This document shows, in pieces, positions 27,583 to 36,526 of a stretch of 64,000 nt of DNA. Each line of letters begins with the position of its first letter. The first letter of the stretch is position 1. Source of the stretch: Gammaproteobacteria bacterium (GTDB lineage Bacteria > Pseudomonadota > Gammaproteobacteria > UBA4575); assembly GCA_014075255.1 (NCBI GenBank), contig CP046178.1, positions 382,001-446,000 on the forward strand, read 5' to 3'. The position numbers were made by a program, and so were the translations under genes. The notes below the pieces were generated by a model. The model made no database searches and was not told where the DNA came from. It saw only the letters and a list, made by a program, of their open reading frames with translations.

Positions 27583-29856
27583 ATGGACACTCAAAAACAA
27601 TCTAGTTTAATTAAGCTGGCGCATGCAAGTTTTGTTGCGTTGGTGTTTATTATCAGTGGTTGCACCACAACTGCCAACTCACCAAAAGTATCAGATGTTA
27701 ACGTTGATAATGCTGTCAAAACATCTGCGAAACAAAATGTTGATGTAGAAACAGCTAGAACTGAAGCAAACACACCATCTAAGCCTGAAAAACGTGCTGC
27801 AGAAATATATCCTGGTACGGGTACGTTCACAGCAAGACCAAGTGCAGATATATCGTCTAGTAGTACTGAAGGTGATATCACCTTAATGTTTCAAGATGCA
27901 CCGATCGAAGAAGTTGCCATGACGATACTTGGAGACCTACTGGGTCGTGCTTATGTGGTTGATGAACGTGTTAAAGGTTCAGTAAGTCTTAAAACGGGTC
28001 GGCCATTAGCGAGAGATTCGTTAATACCTGTAATGGAAAACATTTTAAAAGCAAACAATGCAGTATTAGCTGAAAATGATGGTGTATTTCAAATTCTTCC
28101 TGCAAGTGAAGGGTTGAGTAGTGTAGTGACTCCATCTTATGAATTAGATCGCCAAAAAGGCTATCAAGTCATTGTTGTTCCGCTTCGTTATATCTCAGCA
28201 ACTGAAATGACAAATGTGTTGCGTTCATTGCAAGGTGAAAATGCAATGATTCAATCCGATGAAAGTCGGAATATTTTGCTGGTTTCAGGCACACAAGCTG
28301 AACTAAAAAATATGTTAGATACGGTGGAGATATTTGATGTTGATCAATTCAAAGGGATGTCTACTGCAATATTTAGATTAAGTTCTTCTTCTGCAAGCAA
28401 AGTAATTCAAGAGCTAAACTCAATCTTTGGACTTAATGGCGAAGAAGGGCAGGCAGGAGTGCTGCGATTTGTAGAAATTGAACGGTTAAATGCAATTCTT
28501 GCGATTACGCCGCAACGAAAATATCTTAATACCGTATCGCAATGGGTGGATCGACTAGATCGAGTCGACAATAGTATCGCAAGAACATTACATGTTTATT
28601 TTGTGCAAAATTTACGTGCGGGGTACTTGGCACAAATTCTTTCTGAACTATTTGATGCAGATATTTCTACACAAGAAGATGGTAATCAAGCTTCATTAGC
28701 ACCGGGTTTAGCGGGTTCAACAAGCAGTAGTTCTGGAATTGGTAATTCGGATTATATTAGTGGTGAAGCCGATGGTATAAGTGCAGGTGTGCCCACCGGT
28801 GCAGGGGCTTCATTGCCAGGTTCTCTGAGCCCTAATGCAGATCGCTTTGCTTCAACTGATCAAGCTTCTAATGGCGCTAGTAACAGTGGTAATAATAGTG
28901 TAATTAAAATAATTGCCGATGAAGAAAATAATGCGCTGGTAGTAAAAGCTACCAAAGAAGAATATCAAGATATTGCTGATGCTATTAAACGTTTAGATAT
29001 CTCACCATTACAAGTTTTGTTAGAAGCCACTATTGTTGAAGTGGAACTAACTGGAGATTTACAATACGGAACACAATGGTTGTTTAGAAATAATGATATT
29101 GATAGTAATACTGGAATAGGTCGTTTAGGGCTTGGAGTGGGGGGTGCTGACGCAACTTTAGCAGGTATAGCTTCAGAAGGTTTTTCATACTCGTTAGTAG
29201 ATTCGGGCGGCTTGGTGCGTGGCGTGTTAAGCGCTTTGGCTCGCGATAATAAAATGCAAATTCTTTCGTCACCTTCGCTAATGGTGTTGGATAATCATAC
29301 GGCATCGATAAACGTTGGAGACCAAGTGCCTGTGAGAACATCCGAGTCTACCAATACTGGTACAAGTGATTTGGTGACGAGTACTATTCAGTTTGTAGAA
29401 ACGGGAGTGACCTTGCAAGTGGCGCCTCGTGTGAGTCAAAGCGGCAATGTGGTGATGGATATTTATCAAAGTATTCGAACTGCAAATGAAACTGAAACAT
29501 CGGGAATCGATTCACCAACGATAGGGCAACGTGAAGTTAGCACTTCGGTTTCTGTACCGAGTGGTGACACTATTGTTTTGGGAGGTTTGATACAGGATAC
29601 CAATGGTCAAGGTAACGTTGGTGTTCCAGGATTGCGTAATTTACCAATACTGGGTAGCTTGTTCGGCACTACGACAAACGCGTCTTCGAGAACTGAGCTA
29701 CTGGTTCTCATCACTCCAACGGCTATTCGTGATGCAGCTGAAGCGAGAGAAGCAACAAATGAATTACGTAAAAAGCTAGATGGTTTAGATATTCCTGAAT
29801 TGAATAATCCAGAGGCGAAGATTAAAGCGATTGAGCGTGGTGGTGTGCGCTGGTAA
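27583..29856 (+). CDS. gspD: T2SS outer-membrane secretin GspD
   Basis: This secretin has about 757 aa. A lipoprotein signal ends in the lipobox ISGC (Cys27), so it may be self-piloting like XcpQ/XpsD variants. N0-N3 domains follow: N0 begins GDITLMFQDAPIEEVAMTILGDLLGRAYVVDERVKGSVSL, and N3 contains a Gly/Ser/Asn-rich insert. The C-terminal barrel carries VPGLRNLPILGSLFG and RTELLVLITPTAIRD. It forms the outer-membrane pore. I chose ATG 27583 over TTG 27532 because it starts a clean lipoprotein signal and has AAGG at the right spacing. Confidence 0.96.
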   Translation: MDTQKQSSLIKLAHASFVALVFIISGCTTTANSPKVSDVNVDNAVKTSAKQNVDVETARTEANTPSKPEKRAAEIYPGTGTFTARPSADISSSSTEGDITLMFQDAPIEEVAMTILGDLLGRAYVVDERVKGSVSLKTGRPLARDSLIPVMENILKANNAVLAENDGVFQILPASEGLSSVVTPSYELDRQKGYQVIVVPLRYISATEMTNVLRSLQGENAMIQSDESRNILLVSGTQAELKNMLDTVEIFDVDQFKGMSTAIFRLSSSSASKVIQELNSIFGLNGEEGQAGVLRFVEIERLNAILAITPQRKYLNTVSQWVDRLDRVDNSIARTLHVYFVQNLRAGYLAQILSELFDADISTQEDGNQASLAPGLAGSTSSSSGIGNSDYISGEADGISAGVPTGAGASLPGSLSPNADRFASTDQASNGASNSGNNSVIKIIADEENNALVVKATKEEYQDIADAIKRLDISPLQVLLEATIVEVELTGDLQYGTQWLFRNNDIDSNTGIGRLGLGVGGADATLAGIASEGFSYSLVDSGGLVRGVLSALARDNKMQILSSPSLMVLDNHTASINVGDQVPVRTSESTNTGTSDLVTSTIQFVETGVTLQVAPRVSQSGNVVMDIYQSIRTANETETSGIDSPTIGQREVSTSVSVPSGDTIVLGGLIQDTNGQGNVGVPGLRNLPILGSLFGTTTNASSRTELLVLITPTAIRDAAEAREATNELRKKLDGLDIPELNNPEAKIKAIERGGVRW

Positions 29857-30030
29857 TTGAAATTGCCCATATATATGATAGATAAAAATAATTACTGGTA
29901 ATGCACGAAATATGGAGCTTATTCAAGTATATTGAAGCGTTGTCACAACAATAAAAACATAAGACGATAAGCTCATCATAGAACTAGAGCAACTACCCTG
30001 AGTTGGGGCAATTTGCCGGGAGGAGGAGTT

Positions 30031-33000
30031 ATTCGAGCGGATAACAGCAAATATTTTACATCCACAGCTAAGCTGCCTTTTATCAAACAAAAGGTCCCGC
30101 TTTCAGTTGTTGTATTCCTATTGTCTGCAGTTATAGCCTTACTCTTATGGAGTGGTTGGGAACAGTATTCTCAATTCCATAAATCTCAAATGGATAGCAT
30201 GTCACAGTCATCTTGGTCTGCGGCAAATGAAATATCAAATTATGTGGAGATGATGCAAAAAAACATAGCTATGTTTGCTGATATCGAAACTAAAATGCTC
30301 GAAGATGCTCAACTCAGTAAATCTTCAGAATCAATTGCCATTGGATTGTTAAATCAGCAAATTAACAGTAATTATCCTGATGCCATAAATTTTCTAATTT
30401 GGAATCGAGATGGAAAATTAGTGATTGATGCAAAAGGTACCCAGATTAATAAACCCGAAGTGTATGTATTGCCTTCCATTAGTGGTGTGGATGCAGAATA
30501 TGCTGTACGCATGCATCGAAATTCAGATCAGGATCATTTTAATATTATAGTTCCCTGGAAGTATGAAAATAATTTCATGGGAATATTTGGCGTAAGTTTT
30601 CCATCTGAATTAGTTCAGCCTTTACTCTATAAACATCAAAATATTAATTATCAACTTGTCCTATGGCGCCAAGACTCTCCTGGTTTTGTAGAGTTAGCAG
30701 CACCAAATTCGGACTTGGATTTGGTTAATGATGTCTATCTTGAGCCTGAAGATATGCAGCGAGTAGGTGCAGTGGCCTCTATTGGTGGCACTCAATGGGA
30801 TGTGGTGTCCTTGCATAATCACACTTTGTTTTCTGACGAGTTAAGAAAAATAGTGGTTAGTAGCTTGTTAAAATTTTTAGCAATTCTCATAGTAGTTATA
30901 ATTGCAGCCAAGCTTTATCAAAGGGAAACGCGACGTCGTTATGAGGCAAATGAAAAAATACGCAAAACCCAAGAACGATTGCAGCTTGCATTAGAGAGTA
31001 CTCAGGACGGTGTGTGGGAAATAGACTTAGGTAGAGATGAAAATTTCTTCGACGAACGATGGTGTGAATTAGTGGGTTATGCAAGTGAAGAGTTGCAGAA
31101 TGGTAAGCAGCCGCGGAATAGGATGATTCATGAAGACGATATAGCCAGCGCAAAACAATCATTTGATTTACATCTATCAGGGGATGCAGATTTTTACGAA
31201 CATGAGCACCGAATTAAGCATAAGTCTGGCAATTGGATTTGGGTGCATGATCGTGGTCGAATTTTAGATAGAGACGAAAACGGCACACCATTGCGAGTGA
31301 TTGGAACTACTGCTGATATTACCGAGAGAAAGCATGCTGAGTTAGCGCTCAAGAAAAATGATGAAGCTTTGCACTTTTTCTATTCAATAGTTTCAGTTGA
31401 AGGGAGTTCGCTGCACACGCAGATTCAATGTTTATTGGCAGGTGGCTGTAAACACTTGGGCATGAAATGTGGCATTTTTTCATATATTGAAGGTGAGCGT
31501 TACACAGTGATGCAAGTGCATACTGAATCGCCTACTTACCAGGTTCAAGGCGGTGATAAGTTTGAACTTGGTCTTACATATTGTCAGTTAACGATTGAAT
31601 CTCGAGATGCATTGGGTTTTGCGCATGCAAAAACAACAGAGGTTGCACATCATCCAGCATATGCGGCGCTAAAGCTTGAGGCGTATATTGGTGCAGCAGT
31701 GTATTTAGACAATAATCCTTACGGTACGTTAAATTTTACTAGTTTACAGCCGCGCGCCAATGAGTTTAACGATACAGAGAAAAAATTTGTGCAAATGATG
31801 TCTGAATGGATATCAAATAAGCTGCAAAGCCAGTTTGCCGAACAAAGACAAAAAGAGGCTGATCAAACTCTTGCGCTGCATTTGGAAAATTCGCCAACTG
31901 CAATAGTGGAGTGGGATGAAAATGGTGTTATTGAGCGTTGGTCACATCAAGCAGAACAAATATTAGGGTGGAGTGATGAGGAGGTTGTTGGAAAAATGCC
32001 ATCTAACTGGTCCGTGAAGCATCCGAGTCATCCTGAAATGCTTATTGAGCTGCAGACATACATGCAAAATAGAAATGCAACCTCTAATCAATTTGGATTA
32101 ACGATACAAGATGCATCAGGTAAATTAAAACATACAGAATGGGCCGCTACGCAATCATCGGATTTATTTAATGTAAAAGTTAGCTATATGGCACTTGTGC
32201 ATGATGTAACTGAGCGTGTTGAAATGCAGCAAAATCTGTTGCGAAGTCAAACTAGGTTGCAAGACTTATATGAAAATGCACCTGACATGTATTTTTCTGT
32301 AGATGCAAATGGAACTATTCAATCCGTTAATCAATTTTGCGCAGATTATCTTGGGTATACAAAAGATGAGTTATTAAATAAGCCTATTTGGAATTTGATG
32401 CATGAGAATGATATTAGACGGGCTAATCGGCACTTTAATGTTGTATTTGAGGATCAAATTAATGAGTTTGAGATGGAGATACGCATGCTTACACGAGAAG
32501 GTGTGCTTATTAATACCCATCATAGACTGCGGGTCATTGAGGCACAAAAAGGTGTGCCGCGGGAGTTAAGAATTCTTTGTAGAGATGTTACACAACGATC
32601 TACTAGTCAGAGAGAAAGGCTTGACCATATAAAAGTACAGCGTGACGAGGTTAGCCGTGAAATGCGCCATAGAATCAAGAATAATTTACAAGCCATTGTT
32701 GGCTTGTTAAAAGTAAATTTAGATGCTTATCCAGAATTGCGCAATGTTCTAGTCACTTCAATTAATCAAGTTGACACCATTTCAATTGTAAATAACTTGA
32801 TGATTGACTCAGCGCATAGATTGGTCAATGTCGTCGAGTTAATTAAACAAATCACCCAAGCCTCAAGTAAATTATTTTCTCAAGAGGTATCTTTTGAAGT
32901 GCTCTGTGACGATTCCGATCACTTAGAATTTTGGGAGGAAGAAACGGTTGCGGTTTCTTTGATCATTTCAGAATTGATTACCAATGCGATGAAACATCGT

Positions 33001-33300
33001 TCATCTTATGCAGTGGATTCAGATGGAGTGCGCATCATAATTGATAATGAAGAATCGAAATTAATAATTCAGGTAGCCAATAAAATTAATTATGCTGCTG
33101 GTGAATTTTTCAGTTTCGAGGAAAGCTTAAACAGTGGTGGAGTGGGCATGGGAATGATTCAGTCTTTGATGCCACCTGAGGGGGCAGAGCTTGAATATGA
33201 GCAAGAAGGTGATTACGTAAAAGCAACCCTTACTTTGCATCCGCCAGTGATACTCAATATGTATGCGTCAGAAATGAATGTATTAGAAGCCGTGTCATAA
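30031..33300 (+). CDS. Membrane histidine kinase, Cache-like sensor + PAS/GAF/PAS/PAS + HisKA_2 (ATT start inferred)
   Basis: This sensor kinase of about 1089 aa has membrane spans near residues 20-42 and 279-298 enclosing a 235-aa extracytoplasmic sensor. Then come PAS-PAC (about 312-438), GAF (445-610), PAS (617-740), PAS (745-870), a HisKA_2-type phosphoacceptor (His880 in EMRHRIKNNLQAIVGLLK) and an HATPase with N-box near 985 and GGVGMGM near 1035. HisKA_2 kinases usually partner ANTAR regulators, as in EutW/EutV, and one follows here. GGGAGGAGG at 30018-30026 lies after the TTG at 30013 and just before ATT 30031, so ATT is the likelier start. Confidence 0.9.
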   Translation: MRADNSKYFTSTAKLPFIKQKVPLSVVVFLLSAVIALLLWSGWEQYSQFHKSQMDSMSQSSWSAANEISNYVEMMQKNIAMFADIETKMLEDAQLSKSSESIAIGLLNQQINSNYPDAINFLIWNRDGKLVIDAKGTQINKPEVYVLPSISGVDAEYAVRMHRNSDQDHFNIIVPWKYENNFMGIFGVSFPSELVQPLLYKHQNINYQLVLWRQDSPGFVELAAPNSDLDLVNDVYLEPEDMQRVGAVASIGGTQWDVVSLHNHTLFSDELRKIVVSSLLKFLAILIVVIIAAKLYQRETRRRYEANEKIRKTQERLQLALESTQDGVWEIDLGRDENFFDERWCELVGYASEELQNGKQPRNRMIHEDDIASAKQSFDLHLSGDADFYEHEHRIKHKSGNWIWVHDRGRILDRDENGTPLRVIGTTADITERKHAELALKKNDEALHFFYSIVSVEGSSLHTQIQCLLAGGCKHLGMKCGIFSYIEGERYTVMQVHTESPTYQVQGGDKFELGLTYCQLTIESRDALGFAHAKTTEVAHHPAYAALKLEAYIGAAVYLDNNPYGTLNFTSLQPRANEFNDTEKKFVQMMSEWISNKLQSQFAEQRQKEADQTLALHLENSPTAIVEWDENGVIERWSHQAEQILGWSDEEVVGKMPSNWSVKHPSHPEMLIELQTYMQNRNATSNQFGLTIQDASGKLKHTEWAATQSSDLFNVKVSYMALVHDVTERVEMQQNLLRSQTRLQDLYENAPDMYFSVDANGTIQSVNQFCADYLGYTKDELLNKPIWNLMHENDIRRANRHFNVVFEDQINEFEMEIRMLTREGVLINTHHRLRVIEAQKGVPRELRILCRDVTQRSTSQRERLDHIKVQRDEVSREMRHRIKNNLQAIVGLLKVNLDAYPELRNVLVTSINQVDTISIVNNLMIDSAHRLVNVVELIKQITQASSKLFSQEVSFEVLCDDSDHLEFWEEETVAVSLIISELITNAMKHRSSYAVDSDGVRIIIDNEESKLIIQVANKINYAAGEFFSFEESLNSGGVGMGMIQSLMPPEGAELEYEQEGDYVKATLTLHPPVILNMYASEMNVLEAVS

Positions 33301-33336
33301 ATTTCAGTGTTTATTTTAAGTTTGGAGTTGTAAAGC

Positions 33337-33960
33337 GTGGCAAAAGCACAAATATTACTCGCGGATGATGACCGCGTTATACGTGTAACGCTAGCGAAGA
33401 GTTTGCGTCAGTATGACTTTGATGTGCTGGGAGCCAGTAGTGGCAATGAAGCGGTTGAGATGGGTTGTGAAATGAAACCGGATCTTGTCATAATGGACTT
33501 TCAAATGCCTGATATTACAGGTGTGGAGGCAGCACTCCTGCTTAGAGAGAAGGCTGATGTGTCGTGTATTTTTCTTTCCGCTTATTCAGATGAAGAATTT
33601 GTAGCCAAGGCTGCAGAAGCGGGTGCATTGGGTTATTTAGTGAAGCCTATCGATGTGCAACAAGTATTGCCATCCATTGAGTCGGCCTTACAGCGTGCCG
33701 CTGAAATCAGAGAGCTTAAGCAAACCGAATCACAGTTAAGCACAGCCTTACAACAAGGTCGTGAAACCAGTATTGCCATTGGTATATTAATGGCGCGATA
33801 CAATATTAGCTCAGAACAAGCATTTGAAATGTTACGTTCAGAATCTCGTAATCAGCGCAAAAAAGTAGGCTTAATAGCCGCTGAATTAGTGAAGTCGGTA
33901 GACAATGTAAATCGTTTTACCGGCGATATGTTTGATCGCACAAACACTAAGCCCAATTAG
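33337..33960 (+). CDS. Response regulator with ANTAR RNA-binding domain
   Basis: This 207-aa protein has a receiver domain with the acidic pocket DDD (10-12), phosphoacceptor Asp54 in VIMDFQMPDI and Lys103 in LVKPID. An ANTAR output domain (about 130-190) follows: three helices with AIGILMARYNISSEQAFEMLRSESRNQRKKVGLIAAEL. ANTAR proteins (EutV, AmiR, NasR) bind paired hairpins in nascent mRNA and prevent termination. The start is GTG 33337 behind TTTGGAG. It is coupled by position to the HisKA_2 kinase 36 bp upstream, and its probable target is the structured leader directly downstream. Confidence 0.94.
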   Translation: MAKAQILLADDDRVIRVTLAKSLRQYDFDVLGASSGNEAVEMGCEMKPDLVIMDFQMPDITGVEAALLLREKADVSCIFLSAYSDEEFVAKAAEAGALGYLVKPIDVQQVLPSIESALQRAAEIRELKQTESQLSTALQQGRETSIAIGILMARYNISSEQAFEMLRSESRNQRKKVGLIAAELVKSVDNVNRFTGDMFDRTNTKPN

Positions 33961-34072
33961 GCTGAAATGGGTCAAAGTTTAAGTAGTTTAATAATTACTC
34001 ATGTAACTCACTAAAACTACGTAAGTTATGCTAAATTGAATTTTTATTCAATCTAAAAAACCTTACTAGTGC

Positions 34073-34101
34073 TTGATTTGACTACATAATTAGCCTATAA
34101 A
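34073..34101 (+). promoter_or_regulatory. Sigma-70-type promoter of the lactonase-like gene
   Basis: TTGATT (34073-34078) and TATAAA (34096-34101) are separated by exactly 17 bp. Transcription would start near 34108, leaving a leader of about 380 nt before the ATG at 34491. Confidence 0.6.
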
Positions 34102-34126
34102 GTCTCAATAATTATAAGAATTTTGA

Positions 34127-34255
34127 TGGGCATTTTAGCCCACTAAAAACACTCCAGGACCTAAACAACGTCCTAACACTGGCTCGTACATACCGAGCTG
34201 CCAAACGTCCAAAATCACGACGTTTACATTTCACTCCAGGCCTTGTACCTGCCTG
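34127..34255 (+). ncRNA. Structured mRNA leader with five consecutive stem-loops (possible ANTAR target)
   Basis: Five perfect short stems follow each other: TGGGC-ATTTTA-GCCCA (34127-34142, six-base loop), AGGAC-N9-GTCCT (34156-34174), GCTCG-N7-CGAGC (34182-34198), AAACGTC-N9-GACGTTT (34203-34225) and CAGGC-N9-GCCTG (34237-34255). CACTCCAGG occurs twice, before stems 2 and 5. The block lies just after a good promoter and before a secreted protein gene, downstream of an ANTAR regulator. The first loop has the six-base size of ANTAR sites and A at position 1 but not G at position 4, so the match to known targets is incomplete. Confidence 0.6.
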
Positions 34256-34312
34256 ATCACAATCTATGAATTTAAGATTTGTTTGCTGTGCGTTTGCGTG
34301 CAGTTGCAAAAC

Positions 34313-34372
34313 GAAATTTAGTTAGATTGGGTTGAGGCAAAAATATTCTCAATCTACGCGAACCTAAATTTC
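34313..34372 (+). promoter_or_regulatory. 60-nt hairpin in the same leader
   Basis: GAAATTTAG (34313-34321) pairs with CTAAATTTC (34364-34372). Inside, AGATTG can pair with CAATCT, giving a long two-part stem. It may be an antiterminator or terminator alternative. Confidence 0.45.
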
Positions 34373-34387
34373 AGACACTGAGACATA

Positions 34388-34424
34388 AACTTCTTTAAAG
34401 AAGTTATTTTGTAATTAGTTTTTT
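34388..34424 (+). terminator. Leader terminator candidate: palindrome followed by T tract
   Basis: AACTTCTTTAAAGAAGTT (34388-34405) is a perfect palindrome; ATTTTG and then a run of seven T follow within 20 bases. The T tract is not immediately adjacent, so strength is uncertain. A further stem TAAACC-aaat-GGTTTA (34425-34440) lies just before the ribosome-binding site. Confidence 0.4.
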
Positions 34425-34490
34425 TAAACCAAATGGTTTATTGGCTGCAAAAGTATGTTTCTTAATGTTAAGACTACTAGGAGGGAGGAT

Positions 34491-36233
34491 ATGAAAATAT
34501 CTAAATCAATTATGCTATCGATGGTAGCGGCGCTGTTAACAGTTCCGTTTACCAATGCGATGGCTGAAGATAGTGGCTGCGATTATGATCTTCGCAAAGG
34601 CGCTGTCTATGTAAATGAAAATCGCACAAAGCGCGATGAAGATGGTAATGCTCAGCAAAACCGTTTAATCGTTTTAGCTCGTGGAGATGGCGGAGCACTT
34701 ACAGAAGTGCAACGTGTTGAGTCAGGTGGTTATGGTAACGATGATGGTATCGTAACTTCTGGTCAATTCTCTGTAATCGTGCAGAAATTTAGAAATCGTC
34801 AATATGCAATGATGATCAATGCAGGTTTTGATCCAGATGCTGGTGGCAACTTAGATGGCTCAGTTTCTGCTTTCCGTGTTAACAAATGTGGTGTAAGACT
34901 TACAGACACTGCTTCTACTAAAGGTCAAGAGCCTCGTTCAGTATCACGTGATTCACGTCGAGTAATTGGTTTCAATCGTGACTTAGTAGGTGTTGTAAAT
35001 GCGGGTTCTGGTGAAGTTGAATTCAACGGTTGCCCAGGTTTACCTGAAGGCTTCTTAACACCAGTAGGTTCAACTTGTGGCCCACGCCCTGTAATTGAAG
35101 ACTTTGAAGGCACTTCATACATTATTTACCGTTTCAACAACCGTCGTGGAACTTTCCGCCAAATAGCGAAAGGTGATACTCGTGATGAGAATGGTGATCC
35201 AGCACAGATGAGCTTTATCAATGAAGGTCGTCAAATGGTTATTTCGCAGCGTAATACATTCTTTGCATTAGGTAATGGCACAGAAGATGACATCATCGAA
35301 GTGGTTAAGCTGCGTTTAAATGGTAAACCAATGCGTGATCGTTCTAGTTGGGCAAATAGCCTAGCTAAGCTTTTAGGTTACAACGTTGATGGTGCGAACC
35401 CTGATTCAATTGCGCCTCGCTTTGCTAACCCTGTTACAAGTGAAACTTCTGGTAATGACAACTTCGGTTTCTCAGTACTCCCAGTTGCAGGTGAAGACTT
35501 CAATGACTGTGTTGTGATGACTCATGGTAGTTTCCAACAACGTGGCCAGGGCGGTACTTCACAATTCACCATCAATAAGTTTGGTTCGAAAGTACGTGTT
35601 CAACCTAACAAGCCAGACCTTGGTGATGATACTTGCTGGACGCAGATTTCAACTCGTACCAGCACGGTATATTCTCAAGCATTCTTCAACTCTGGTATTT
35701 CGATCCGCAAAATGGATCTAACTACTTGTATTATGGAAGATGGTGGTCCACCGGTGATTGCTCCGGATGGCGTACCACAATTCTCTGGCTTAGTTGAAAA
35801 CTTCCGTCATAGAATCAATAGCAGTCCTGCAAATGATGCAAATTTTGGTTTGAATCCAACGGATCAAAGTGATTTCTTGTATCAAGCCGGTGGTTTAGAT
35901 ATGGCCTTAACACAAGGTCCAGCTAATAAGACAGAGTATTTATATGCATTGAATACTCCTGTGCCATTTGCGGGTATTCCTGATCCTGATGGTGGTCCAA
36001 CCACTGTTCAAAACAGTTCAGGTGATTTTCTTTGGATCCCTGGTGGCCCAACTACCATCGCAATTTATCGTGTAATCGAAGATTGTGAAGGCGAAGACAC
36101 CATTTGGGACAAGCTTAATGCTGATGGCACTGATGCTGGTGTCGATGATTGCCGCCCTGGTGACTTACAGTTCGTAGGTCGTTACGCGCCTGGTGATATC
36201 TCAAGCAGTGGATTTGGTATCGCTGCAATGTAG
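34491..36233 (+). CDS. Secreted beta-propeller, lactonase-like protein
   Basis: This protein has about 580 aa with a Sec signal (MKISKSIMLSMVAALLTVPFTNAMA, cut before EDSG). The mature start reads GAVYVNENRTKRDEDG...RLIVLARGDGGALTEVQRVESGGYGND. This is the repeat pattern of the 6-phosphogluconolactonase/3-carboxymuconate cyclase-type seven-bladed propellers (VYv-N...N.i.v..r..dG.L..v....tGG.G). Several cysteines suggest periplasmic or extracellular disulfides. Enzyme activity is not established. A very strong ribosome site (GGAGGGAGGAT) precedes ATG 34491. With its promoter, leader and the next gene it forms an exported pair probably controlled by the ANTAR system and possibly exported by the T2SS. 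Confidence 0.72.
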   Translation: MKISKSIMLSMVAALLTVPFTNAMAEDSGCDYDLRKGAVYVNENRTKRDEDGNAQQNRLIVLARGDGGALTEVQRVESGGYGNDDGIVTSGQFSVIVQKFRNRQYAMMINAGFDPDAGGNLDGSVSAFRVNKCGVRLTDTASTKGQEPRSVSRDSRRVIGFNRDLVGVVNAGSGEVEFNGCPGLPEGFLTPVGSTCGPRPVIEDFEGTSYIIYRFNNRRGTFRQIAKGDTRDENGDPAQMSFINEGRQMVISQRNTFFALGNGTEDDIIEVVKLRLNGKPMRDRSSWANSLAKLLGYNVDGANPDSIAPRFANPVTSETSGNDNFGFSVLPVAGEDFNDCVVMTHGSFQQRGQGGTSQFTINKFGSKVRVQPNKPDLGDDTCWTQISTRTSTVYSQAFFNSGISIRKMDLTTCIMEDGGPPVIAPDGVPQFSGLVENFRHRINSSPANDANFGLNPTDQSDFLYQAGGLDMALTQGPANKTEYLYALNTPVPFAGIPDPDGGPTTVQNSSGDFLWIPGGPTTIAIYRVIEDCEGEDTIWDKLNADGTDAGVDDCRPGDLQFVGRYAPGDISSSGFGIAAM

Positions 36234-36280
36234 TAAAACTTTTTAGGATTATAGATCCTAATAAGTTCTCTTAGTGGTCA

Positions 36281-36308
36281 AGAGCAGCTAACTAAGGTTA
36301 GCTGCTCT
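36281..36308 (+). terminator. 12-bp stem-loop after the lactonase-like gene
   Basis: AGAGCAGCTAAC-taag-GTTAGCTGCTCT is a perfect 12-bp stem with a four-base loop, 47 bp after the stop. No T run follows, so it may be a 3' stabilising element or processing site rather than a full terminator, allowing read-through into the cytochrome gene. Confidence 0.5.
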
Positions 36309-36369
36309 ACATTAAGAAATTAAACAAAAAGTTTTATCTAGTTAACTATTAACTAGGGAGTACAAATCG

Positions 36370-36442
36370 TTTTTATTGATGTTGTTTGAGGACAGATTGG
36401 AAAAGCTCCGAGAAAACGCGCTTTTTAGTACATCAATAAAAA
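36370..36442 (+). promoter_or_regulatory. Long-range stem enclosing an inner hairpin, leader of the di-heme gene
   Basis: TTTTTATTGATGT (36370-36382) is the exact reverse complement of ACATCAATAAAAA (36430-36442), giving a 13-bp stem around 47 nt. Within it AAAAGC pairs with GCTTTT. It sits about 85 bp before the GTG start of the di-heme protein. A shorter palindrome, CCAAATTTTAAATTTGG, ends directly at the ribosome-binding site GGGAGG. This pattern suggests RNA-level control of the second exported gene. Confidence 0.5.
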
Positions 36443-36526
36443 TATACATATAGCTGTTTAACGAATCCTTTGCCTAGAACATGCACGGATATGTGTTAAA
36501 CCAAATTTTAAATTTGGGAGGAAAAA

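Noticed and set aside
34127-34255. Known riboswitch class
   Set aside because: I checked for the conserved cores of cobalamin, TPP, glycine, lysine and c-di-GMP riboswitches by eye and recognised none.
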